Below, piece after piece: positions 1-5,441 of a stretch of DNA of 5,526 nt (position 1 is the first letter of the stretch; each line of letters begins with the position of its first letter). A program made the position numbers and the translations under genes. Source of the DNA: an uncultured Clostridia bacterium (lineage in GTDB: Bacteria; Bacillota; Clostridia; Oscillospirales; Acutalibacteraceae); NCBI GenBank assembly GCA_945971755.1, contig CAMFPJ010000097.1, forward strand, positions 1 to 5,526, given 5' to 3'. The notes below the pieces were generated by a model, which saw only the letters and a list, made by a program, of their open reading frames with translations, had not been told where the DNA came from and made no database searches.

Positions 1-1036
1 TTTTAGCGCCCATTCTTATAAGTTGTTCCGTGTAACGGAAGCGATTGTCCCAAACGCTTTCCGAAACCATGCTGTTACCGTCAGCAAGAGATAAAAGAAC
101 GGAGAATTGAGGCTGCATATCGGTTGGGAAGCCCGGATGAGGCATTGTTTTTACATTACAATGAAACGGTTTTTCCGCACCTTTAACGTGAACGCTGTCG
201 TCAAACTCCTCAACAACTGCGCCGCTTTCAATAAGCTTTGCGGAAATTGATTCAAGGTGCTTGGGAATGACGTTTTTAATTAAAACGTCGCCCTTTGTGG
301 CGGCAGCCGCTACCATGTAAGTACCTGCTTCAATTTGGTCGGGGATAATTGCATATTCGCAACCGTGAAGCTTTTCAACTCCGCGAATTTTGATTGTGTC
401 TGTACCTGCACCGCGAATATCCGCACCCATTGAGTTCAAAAAGTTTGCAAGGTCAACAATATGCGGCTCTTTTGCGGCGGGCTCAATAATCGTAAGACCG
501 CGTGCTTTAACTGCGGCGAGCATAAGGTTAATAGTCGCACCTACGGACACAACGTCAAAGTTAATACTGTTGCCAAGGAGCCTGTCCGCCGTGGCTAAAA
601 GCATACCCGTTTTATCAATGCTGATATTAGTGCCCAGTGCCTCAAAGCCTTTGATGTGCTGGTCAATGGGCCTTACTCCGAAAGAACAACCGCCCGGCAT
701 TGCAACACGTGCATGATTAAACCTGCCCAGAAGCGCGCCGATAAAGTAGTAAGAAGCACGAAGCTGCTTGCTCATGTCGTGTTCAACTCTGTCACTCATA
801 ATGTGGCGGGTGTCAATCTGAACGGTGCTTTTATTTATCATTTTAACTTCTGCGCCCATTTGGTGCAGAATTTTTATCATTACGTTAACGTCGCTGATGT
901 TTGGAATGTTCTCGATTACGCAAACATCTTCTGCGAGAAGAGTCGCCGGAATTATCGCAACTACGGCGTTTTTAGCTCCGCTGATGGTCACTTCACCCGT
1001 GAGCCTTTTACCGCCGTTTATTATGATTTTTTCCAA
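1..1036 (-). CDS. murA: UDP-N-acetylglucosamine 1-carboxyvinyltransferase (MurA, MurAB/MurZ-like), C-terminus outside window
   Basis: Cytoplasmic enzyme of the first committed step of peptidoglycan synthesis: it transfers enolpyruvate from PEP to UDP-GlcNAc. The reverse-strand translation gives 345 residues before the window edge; MurA is usually about 420, so roughly 75 C-terminal residues are missing. Visible family residues are the N-terminal SGAKN with Lys22/Asn23, the active-site loop PGGCSFGVRPIDQH with catalytic Cys117 (Cys115 in the E. coli enzyme), and PGFPTDMQ with the general-base Asp306 (Asp305 in E. coli). The final residues, NRFRYTEQLIRMGAK, match the usual ENRF...RMGA block. 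Stretches such as RASYYF.GALLGRF, RPIDQHIKGFEALG and VVSVGATINLMLAAV resemble, from memory, the second Firmicute paralogue (B. subtilis MurAB/MurZ). The start is TTG at 1036-1034, because it begins the family N-terminus (EKIIINGG) and follows a strong GAGGGAGGGA site. It is transcribed away from the rightward operon. Cys117 predicts fosfomycin sensitivity of the enzyme. Confidence 0.97.
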   Translation of the reverse strand, partial: MEKIIINGGKRLTGEVTISGAKNAVVAIIPATLLAEDVCVIENIPNISDVNVMIKILHQMGAEVKMINKSTVQIDTRHIMSDRVEHDMSKQLRASYYFIGALLGRFNHARVAMPGGCSFGVRPIDQHIKGFEALGTNISIDKTGMLLATADRLLGNSINFDVVSVGATINLMLAAVKARGLTIIEPAAKEPHIVDLANFLNSMGADIRGAGTDTIKIRGVEKLHGCEYAIIPDQIEAGTYMVAAAATKGDVLIKNVIPKHLESISAKLIESGAVVEEFDDSVHVKGAEKPFHCNVKTMPHPGFPTDMQPQFSVLLSLADGNSMVSESVWDNRFRYTEQLIRMGAK

Positions 1037-1043
1037 GGACTTG

Positions 1044-1053
1044 TCCCTCCCTC
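1044..1053 (-). promoter_or_regulatory. Ribosome binding site deciding the murA TTG start
   Basis: Read on the minus strand, GAGGGAGGGA lies seven bases before TTG at 1036-1034. No ATG or GTG in this frame sits at a suitable distance, so this purine-rich site supports TTG as the start codon. Confidence 0.8.
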
Positions 1054-1148
1054 AAAATCAAATAATACGAAACTCATGTAAACTGAAAAATCAAAAAACA
1101 AAAAATTGTGTACATATCGACAAAATTTGCCCGGTACACGCCTTATAT

Positions 1149-1177
1149 AGTATAGCACTATTGTAACTAAAATAAAA
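1149..1177 (-). promoter_or_regulatory. murA: Probable extended -10 promoter for murA
   Basis: On the minus strand TGCTATACT (1157 to 1149) is an extended -10 element: TG, one base, then TATACT. A poor -35 match (TTTTAT, 1177-1172) lies 17 bp upstream, which is tolerable with an extended -10. Transcription would begin near 1142, giving a leader of about 105 nt. A run of nine T's (+ strand, 1189-1197) just upstream forms an A-tract on the coding strand and could act as an UP-like element. This is assigned by consensus only. Confidence 0.6.
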
Positions 1178-1237
1178 GACCTTTTTCGTTTTTTTTTAAT
1201 TTTGTAAAAAACGCTGAAACAAATGTTTGCAAAATTA

Positions 1238-1266
1238 TTGAATAAACATCAGGAATAATGTATAAT
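1238..1266 (+). promoter_or_regulatory. Sigma-A-type promoter of the five-gene operon
   Basis: TTGAAT (1238-1243), a 17-bp spacer and a perfect TATAAT (1261-1266) form a near-consensus vegetative promoter. The predicted transcription start is near 1273, only about 19 nt before the first start codon, so the leader is very short and leaves little room for a leader-based switch. Confidence 0.82.
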
Positions 1267-1279
1267 TATTTTGTAATTT

Positions 1280-1286
1280 GAGGTGA
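1280..1286 (+). promoter_or_regulatory. Ribosome binding site selecting the TTG start at 1292
   Basis: GAGGTGA matches the 16S anti-Shine-Dalgarno sequence and ends five bases before TTG 1292. The in-frame GTG at 1283 lies inside this site and so cannot be its own start. The next TTG (1301) is too far away. TTG 1292 is therefore the best start. Confidence 0.72.
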
Positions 1287-1291
1287 GAAGC

Positions 1292-2134
1292 TTGCAAACT
1301 TTGAAAAATGAATTTTTAGAAATAAAAATAAACGAACACGGCGCGGAGCTGTCAGGTATTCACGGCGTAAAATCGGGCAAAGAGTACCTTTGGCACGGTG
1401 ATAAAAACTATTGGGGCAGAAGAAGTCCCGTGCTTTTTCCCGTTGTTGGTAAATATAAAAATCTTACGTCAATTTATGACGGAAAAGAATATTCTCTCCC
1501 TCAGCACGGCTTTGCAAGGGACTGTGATTTCACTTTGACCGAAAAAACCGAGGACAGCGTTTCATTTGAACTTAACGAAAGTGAAGACACTCTGGCAAAA
1601 TACCCCTTTTGCTTCCGACTTGTTTGTTCCTTCCTGTTAACCGAAAATAAAATCAAAGTAAAATGGGACGTTACGAATACCGACAGTAAAAAAATATACT
1701 TTTCAATCGGTGCGCACCCTGCATTTAACTGCAAAAAGGGTGAAACCGTGCTTTCCATGAACGGTGAGAATTTAGAATATTCAATTCTCAATGAAGATGG
1801 GCTTTACATCGCCGACAAGTACCCTGTTGACAGTGAATTTGTTTTAACCGACAGCATTTTTGACCGTGACGCCCTGATAATTGAAAACAGCGGAGTAACA
1901 AGCGTAAGTCTTAAAGAAAACGGGCAAACTACCGTTACGGTGAATTTTACTGCTCCTCTTTTCGGAATTTGGTCGCCCACCCGGAAAAATGCGCCGTTTG
2001 TTTGCATTGAGCCTTGGTACGGCAGAGCAGATGGGGCAGATTTTGACTGCGACATTACAAAAAGAGAATGGGGTAACAGTCTTAAACCAAACGAAACATT
2101 CCATAAGGAGTATGAAATAGTAATCAATGAGTAA
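1292..2134 (+). CDS. Aldose 1-epimerase family protein, LacX-type (galactose mutarotase-like)
   Basis: A 280-residue predicted cytoplasmic protein of the galactose mutarotase-like beta-sandwich fold, LacX subgroup. Characterised relatives interconvert alpha and beta anomers of hexoses or hexose phosphates; the real substrate here is unknown. Subgroup signatures are present in order: GRRSPVLFPVVGKYKN (about residues 42-57), LPQHGFARD with His72, SIGAHPAFN with His142, and CIEPWYGRADG with Glu240. By family analogy the two histidines and the glutamate are the sugar-binding and acid/base residues, so the active site looks complete. Length is normal for the subgroup (about 290). There is no signal peptide or membrane segment. 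The start is TTG at 1292, chosen because the ribosome binding site covers the upstream GTG. It is the first gene of the operon, and its last codons overlap the HAD gene by 8 bp. No sugar-metabolism neighbours are seen, so its role beside nucleotide and replication genes is unexplained. Confidence 0.9.
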   Translation: MQTLKNEFLEIKINEHGAELSGIHGVKSGKEYLWHGDKNYWGRRSPVLFPVVGKYKNLTSIYDGKEYSLPQHGFARDCDFTLTEKTEDSVSFELNESEDTLAKYPFCFRLVCSFLLTENKIKVKWDVTNTDSKKIYFSIGAHPAFNCKKGETVLSMNGENLEYSILNEDGLYIADKYPVDSEFVLTDSIFDRDALIIENSGVTSVSLKENGQTTVTVNFTAPLFGIWSPTRKNAPFVCIEPWYGRADGADFDCDITKREWGNSLKPNETFHKEYEIVINE

Positions 2135-2774
2135 TTTCAAAAATATTTTATTTGACTTTGACGGAACCCTTGTTGACTCGTCAGAGGGAATTTTCAAAAG
2201 TTTAACTTATGCCTTTGAAAGCTACGGCCACGGCACACCGAGTGAAGAACTTTTAAGCAAATTTATAGGTCCGCCCCTTCATTACAGTTTTACCGAATTT
2301 TGCGGTTTTACCGAAAAGCACGCAGTGGAAATGACTGAGAAATACCGTGAACGTTACAAGGTTATCGGCTACCTTGAAAATTACGTTTACGAGGGCATTC
2401 CCGAATTGCTTAAAGAACTCAAGGCTCAGGGTTACAAAATCGGAACGGCGTCAAGTAAGCCCTTAAAATTTGTTAAAGATATTTGCGAGCAAAGAGGAAT
2501 TTCAAAATATATTGACTTTCTCGGCGGCACGCAGTTTGACGACATTAAAGAGAACAAAACAAAAGTAATATTAAACGCAATGAATGCCCTTGGCGCCACA
2601 GAGAAAGACACGCTTATGGTGGGGGACAGGCTTTTTGACATTAAAGGTGCCCACTCAGCAGGAATTCCCTGCTGCGCCGTGCTTTTCGGCTTTGGCAGCA
2701 GAGAGGAATTTGAAGAATACAACGCGGAATACATTATCGAAAAACCCGAAGATTTATTTGAAATATTAAAATAA
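2127..2774 (+). CDS. HAD superfamily hydrolase, subfamily IA (phosphoglycolate phosphatase / 5'-nucleotidase-like)
   Basis: A 215-residue soluble phosphatase of the haloacid dehalogenase superfamily. Motif I is FDFDGTLVDS, with nucleophile Asp10 and acid/base Asp12. A helical C1 cap lies at about residues 18-85. Motif II is Ser109 in GTASSKP, and the motif III lysine is Lys144 or Lys146. Motif IV is MVGDRLFDIKGA, with Asp167 and Asp171 as magnesium ligands. All catalytic motifs are intact. The end (VLFGFGSREEF...YIIEKPEDLFEIL) is typical of phosphoglycolate phosphatase-like and 5'-nucleotidase-like HADs. Sequence alone cannot settle the substrate; the neighbouring dNMP enzymes make a nucleotide monophosphate plausible (inference). 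The ATG at 2127 overlaps the previous gene by 8 bp. The nearest Shine-Dalgarno match, AAGGAG at 2105-2110, is 16 nt away, so translation probably depends on coupling to the upstream gene. Confidence 0.9.
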   Translation: MSNFKNILFDFDGTLVDSSEGIFKSLTYAFESYGHGTPSEELLSKFIGPPLHYSFTEFCGFTEKHAVEMTEKYRERYKVIGYLENYVYEGIPELLKELKAQGYKIGTASSKPLKFVKDICEQRGISKYIDFLGGTQFDDIKENKTKVILNAMNALGATEKDTLMVGDRLFDIKGAHSAGIPCCAVLFGFGSREEFEEYNAEYIIEKPEDLFEILK

Positions 2775-2780
2775 GGAGGT
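2773..2780 (+). promoter_or_regulatory. Strong ribosome binding site for rarA
   Basis: AAGGAGGT is a full anti-Shine-Dalgarno match ending five bases before ATG 2786. Its first two bases are also the end of the HAD stop codon. It is the best ribosome binding site inside the operon, suggesting rarA is translated independently of its upstream neighbour. Confidence 0.8.
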
Positions 2781-2785
2781 AAAGT

Positions 2786-4051
2786 ATGGCTACTCCCTTA
2801 GCGGACAGGCTCCGCCCACAGTCAGTTGAAGATATGGTCGGTCAAAAGCACCTTTTGGGCGAGAATATGGTCCTTCGCAATATTATTGAGAGCGGTACTT
2901 GCCCGAATTTAATTTTTTACGGTCCCAGCGGCACGGGTAAAACAACCCTTGCACGAATTATTGCAAATAAAACCGACAAAAGGCTTCATCACCTTAACGG
3001 AACAAACGCCTCAACGGCGGATATTAAAGATATTGTCAGCGAGCTTGACACATTTGCCGCACCCAACGGAATACTTCTCTATCTTGATGAAATTCAGTAC
3101 TTCAACAAGCGCCAGCAGCAGTCACTTCTTGAATATATTGAGAGCGGTAAAATTACTTTAATTGCATCAACTACCGAAAATCCCTATTTTTATATTTACA
3201 GCGCAGTGCTTTCACGCTGTACCGTGTTTGAATTTAAGTCCGTTGAGCCGGAGGACGTTGTCCCCGCCGTAATCAAAGGCTTTAATTTCTTAGAAACGGA
3301 ACTGGGTGTTAAAATTGAATGTGAAGACGGAGTTGCCGAGCATATTGCGGTAGCCTGCGGAGGCGACGTCAGAAAATCACTTAATTTTACGGAGCTTTCC
3401 GTGCTTTCCGCTAAAACTGTTGACGGCAAAAAGTTAATTACACTTGACGGGGTGTCACAGCTTACCGCAAAAAACACTTTCCGTTATGACAAATTCGGTG
3501 ACGAGCATTATGACATTTTATCGGCTTTTCAAAAGTCTATGAGAGGCTCGGACCCTGACGCGTCGCTTCATTATTTAGCAAGGCTTTTAGAAGCAGGTGA
3601 TTTACCCTCCGCTATTCGCAGATTGCTTGTCTGCGCCTGTGAGGATGTGGGGCTTGCGTACCCTAACATTATTCCCATTGTAAAATCTGCCTGTGACATA
3701 GCCTTGCAGGTCGGTCTGCCCGAAGCGGCAATTCCCCTTGCCGACGCAGTCGTACTGGTTGCCACAAGTCCAAAGAGCAACACCGCTCACGACGGAATTT
3801 TCGCCGCCCTTGAGGACGTGAGAAAGGGCAACTTCGGCAAAATTCCCCGTCACCTTCAAAACAAGCACTTTGACGGTGAAGACAATGAAAACAAAGGTCA
3901 GTTTTACGAATATCCTCACAACTACCCCAACGCTTGGGTAGAGCAGCAGTATTTGCCCGACGCAATAAAGGACAAAAAATATTACACCTTCGGCAATAAC
4001 AAAAACGAAAGCTTAAGCCGCGAATATTGGAAAAAGGTTAAAGGAGAATAA
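2786..4051 (+). CDS. rarA: Replication-associated recombination protein A (RarA/MgsA), AAA+ ATPase
   Basis: A 421-residue cytoplasmic AAA+ ATPase of the RarA/MgsA/WRNIP1 family, related to clamp loaders and RuvB. It acts at stalled or gapped replication forks with SSB. The N-terminal block is PLADRLRP..VEDMVGQKHLLG (residues 4-25). Walker A is GPSGTGKTT (46-54), Walker B is LLYLDEIQYFNK with Asp101/Glu102, sensor 1 is STTENPYF (about 128-135), and the arginine finger is Arg144 in LSRC. The family-specific helical region has HYD (241-243) and RGSDPDA (253-259), followed by PKSN and the C-terminal GQFYEYPHNYPNAWVEQQYLPD (371-392). Length is slightly below the usual 420-450. Walker B reads LDEIQYFNK where E. 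coli and B. subtilis members have IDEIHRFNK. As I recall, this variant also occurs in other clostridia, so it may be a lineage trait. The gene sits 11 bp after the HAD gene and 2 bp before the dCMP deaminase gene. Confidence 0.96.
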   Translation: MATPLADRLRPQSVEDMVGQKHLLGENMVLRNIIESGTCPNLIFYGPSGTGKTTLARIIANKTDKRLHHLNGTNASTADIKDIVSELDTFAAPNGILLYLDEIQYFNKRQQQSLLEYIESGKITLIASTTENPYFYIYSAVLSRCTVFEFKSVEPEDVVPAVIKGFNFLETELGVKIECEDGVAEHIAVACGGDVRKSLNFTELSVLSAKTVDGKKLITLDGVSQLTAKNTFRYDKFGDEHYDILSAFQKSMRGSDPDASLHYLARLLEAGDLPSAIRRLLVCACEDVGLAYPNIIPIVKSACDIALQVGLPEAAIPLADAVVLVATSPKSNTAHDGIFAALEDVRKGNFGKIPRHLQNKHFDGEDNENKGQFYEYPHNYPNAWVEQQYLPDAIKDKKYYTFGNNKNESLSREYWKKVKGE

Positions 4052-4053
4052 AA

Positions 4054-4551
4054 ATGGCAAAAAGACAGGACTACATATCTTGGGACGAATACTTTATGGG
4101 CATTGCAATGCTTTCTTCCTACAGAAGCAAAGACCCTAACACACAGGTTGGCGCCTGCATTGTAAATAACGACAACAAAATTATGTCAATGGGTTATAAC
4201 GGTTTTCCGAGGGGCTGTGACGATGACACGTTCCCCTGGGACAGAAGCGGTGAGGAATACGAAACAAAGTACCCTTACGTTTGCCACGCAGAGCTTAACG
4301 CAATTCTCAATGCGGGTGGCAGAAACCTTGAGGGCTCCAGAATTTACGTTGCCCTTTTCCCCTGCAACGAGTGTGCAAAGGCTATTATTCAAAGCGGAAT
4401 TAAAGAGGTTCTTTACCTTTCCGACAAGTATTTCGACACAGTGGGCAACCGTGCCTCCCGCAGAATGTTTGACGCGGCAGGTGTTAAATACAAAAAAATC
4501 AAAATGGCTCATGAAACTCTTTCAATCAATTTTAGGGAAGAGGATATTTAA
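4054..4551 (+). CDS. Deoxycytidylate (dCMP) deaminase
   Basis: A 165-residue zinc enzyme that hydrolytically deaminates dCMP to dUMP, the substrate for thymidylate synthase. It belongs to the cytidine/deoxycytidylate deaminase superfamily (the B. subtilis relative is ComEB). The zinc site is complete: His78 and catalytic Glu80 in CHAELNAI, and Cys104/Cys107 in PCNEC. Near the N-terminus, DPNTQVGACIVN (27-38) and GYNGFPRGC (47-55) are dCMP-deaminase signatures; the GYNG region is linked to allosteric dCTP/dTTP control in characterised members. Several blocks (DPNTQVGACIVN, TKYPYVCHAELNAI, VALFPCNECAK) are, from memory, remarkably close to eukaryotic DCTD. ATG 4054 follows AAGGAG (4041-4046) at seven bases; that site lies within the last codons of rarA. 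The gap to the next gene is only 2 bp, so this gene and the deoxynucleotidase gene are co-transcribed and handle the same dNMP pool. Confidence 0.95.
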   Translation: MAKRQDYISWDEYFMGIAMLSSYRSKDPNTQVGACIVNNDNKIMSMGYNGFPRGCDDDTFPWDRSGEEYETKYPYVCHAELNAILNAGGRNLEGSRIYVALFPCNECAKAIIQSGIKEVLYLSDKYFDTVGNRASRRMFDAAGVKYKKIKMAHETLSINFREEDI

Positions 4552-4553
4552 TT

Positions 4554-5141
4554 ATGGGTATGTTTGATTTTTTCGCATTTGCCTCACGCACAAAATATAT
4601 TAACCGCTGGGCGCTTATGCGAAACACGAGGTATGAAACGCTTTCTGAACATTCGGCAGAGGTGGCGGAAATTTCACACGCTCTTGCGGTAATCGGTAAC
4701 GAAAAACTCGGTAAAAATTACAACGCAGAGCGTGCCGCACTTTTGGGACTTTACCACGATTTACCCGAGATTATCACGGGTGATTTGCCCACTCCCGTTA
4801 AATATTACAGTGAGGAAACAAAACTCGCCTACAAGGCAGTGGAGAAAAATGCGTCAAAGCAGCTTCTTTCAATGCTGCCCGACTATTTAAGAAAAGATTA
4901 CGAGTCTCTTTTCAAAAAGAAAAATGACGACAAAGAGCTTTGGAGACTTGTTAAATCGGCTGATAAAATTTGTGCCTACCTTAAATGTGTTGAGGAAAGA
5001 AACGCAGGTAATCGGGAATTTTGCGAGGCTGAAAAAGCAATATCCAAAACCTTATCTAAACTTGACTGCGAAGAGGCAAAAATTTTTATTGAAGAGTTTT
5101 TACCCTCTTACGAAAAGACCATTGACCAAATGAAAAAATGA
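4554..5141 (+). CDS. yfbR: 5'-deoxynucleotidase, YfbR-type HD-domain phosphohydrolase
   Basis: A 195-residue HD-domain, metal-dependent enzyme resembling E. coli YfbR (199 residues), which dephosphorylates deoxyribonucleoside 5'-monophosphates and prefers them over ribonucleotides. The active-site residues fall at the same numbers as in E. coli: Arg18 and Trp19 (INRW), His33 (SEHS), His68-Asp69 (YHDLPE), Glu72, Asp77 (TGDLPTPVKY) and Asp137 (SADKICAYLKC). This argues for the same reaction. Start ATG 4554 keeps this register; ATG 4560 is possible but is farther from the GAGG at 4540-4543. The gene begins 2 bp after the dCMP deaminase stop. The two could divide dCMP between dUMP (deaminase) and deoxycytidine (YfbR), or YfbR could clear excess dNMPs. 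The TGA stop (5139-5141) is the first three bases of a 17-bp inverted repeat, so the extreme C-terminus may have been set by that element. Confidence 0.95.
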   Translation: MGMFDFFAFASRTKYINRWALMRNTRYETLSEHSAEVAEISHALAVIGNEKLGKNYNAERAALLGLYHDLPEIITGDLPTPVKYYSEETKLAYKAVEKNASKQLLSMLPDYLRKDYESLFKKKNDDKELWRLVKSADKICAYLKCVEERNAGNREFCEAEKAISKTLSKLDCEEAKIFIEEFLPSYEKTIDQMKK

Positions 5142-5155
5142 AGGACACTTGGGCA
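5139..5155 (+). repeat. Left 17-bp inverted repeat (includes the yfbR stop codon)
   Basis: TGAAGGACACTTGGGCA is an exact inverted match to 5443-5459. Pairing stops at 5138/5460 and at 5156/5442, so 17 bp is the full perfect length. A 16-of-19 direct match to 5139-5157 occurs at 5456-5474. Confidence 0.9.
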
Positions 5156-5194
5156 ATAAGGCAGGTTTTTAAGGACAGTTGTCTAAAACTTAAT

Positions 5195-5217
5195 AGGAAT
5201 TTGGACACAAAATTCCT
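5195..5217. repeat. 8-bp hairpin
   Basis: AGGAATTT (5195-5202) pairs with AAATTCCT (5210-5217) around a seven-base loop. It is enclosed by GGCAGG (5160-5165) and CCTGCC (5215-5220), which partly overlaps the hairpin's right arm, so only one of the two pairings can form fully. Confidence 0.6.
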
Positions 5218-5240
5218 GCCCATAACAGTATAAGACAAAA

Positions 5241-5290
5241 CTACCCGAAGAAGAGAAAAACAAAACTCTTTTTCGGGTAGTGATTTTTTT
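5241..5290 (+). terminator. Strong intrinsic terminator of the operon
   Basis: The 15-bp stem pairs 5241-5255 (begins CTACCCGAA) with 5266-5280 (ends TTCGGGTAG), with one G-U pair at 5250/5271 and a 10-base A-rich loop (5256-5265). It is followed by TGATTTTTTT (T-run 5284-5290). This is a classic Rho-independent terminator for rightward transcription, about 100 bp after the yfbR stop. On the minus strand the same stem is followed by TTTTGTCTT, so it may also stop leftward transcription. It lies inside the 17-bp inverted-repeat unit. Confidence 0.9.
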
Positions 5291-5298
5291 GTGGTGTA

Positions 5299-5441
5299 TT
5301 CTTTGCTGCGCAAAGAGTGATATGATTGCCGACAGCAACCGTGATATTTTATTCGCAAATAAACTGCCGCAGGCAATAACACTTGGCGACAGACAAATAT
5401 CGCTGCTTTAACAATATCACTCGCGTGACGCGCGAATAAAA
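5299..5441. repeat. Cluster of overlapping inverted repeats
   Basis: The cluster contains a 7-bp hairpin TCTTTGC (5300-5306)/GCAAAGA (5310-5316), GAGTGATAT (5315-5323)/ATATCACTC (5414-5422), GTGATATT (5341-5348)/AATATCAC (5413-5420), and TTTTATTCGC (5347-5356)/GCGAATAAAA (5432-5441). Small GC-rich palindromes lie at 5365-5375 and 5421-5435. Several pairings exclude one another. No ORF with a credible ribosome binding site is seen. Confidence 0.65.

Larger units (their letters stand above)
1054..1291. other. Divergent intergenic region, AT-rich, no gene seen
   Basis: This region separates two divergently transcribed units and carries one promoter for each direction. It also contains an inverted repeat, GTGTAC (1108-1113) with GTACAC (1134-1139), in the murA leader. 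On the minus strand the repeat is followed by AATTTTTTG and further T-runs, a weak attenuator-like arrangement. I see no convincing ORF, tRNA or recognisable riboswitch here. Confidence 0.7.

Noticed and set aside
390..1166. Plus-strand open frames of 108-141 codons opposite murA
   Set aside because: They are antisense shadows of murA, whose reverse-strand translation matches the family throughout; they have no ribosome binding sites or recognisable domains.
1283..1291. GTG at 1283 as start of the epimerase-like gene
   Set aside because: This GTG is part of the Shine-Dalgarno sequence GAGGTGA. TTG at 1292 is correctly spaced and still gives the family N-terminus.
1501..2197. Minus-strand open frames opposite the epimerase-like gene
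   Set aside because: These are antisense shadows. The plus-strand protein carries conserved family motifs along its whole length.
3196..3965. Minus-strand open frames opposite rarA
   Set aside because: They overlap each other in different frames and lie opposite conserved RarA motifs, with no independent support.
5086..5382. 98-codon open frame on the minus strand across the yfbR 3' end and the repeat unit
   Set aside because: It overlaps the well-supported yfbR end, runs straight through both arms of the terminator hairpin, shows no known domain, and has no clear ribosome binding site. It looks like an accidental open frame in repeat DNA, though it could be annotated as hypothetical in copies elsewhere.
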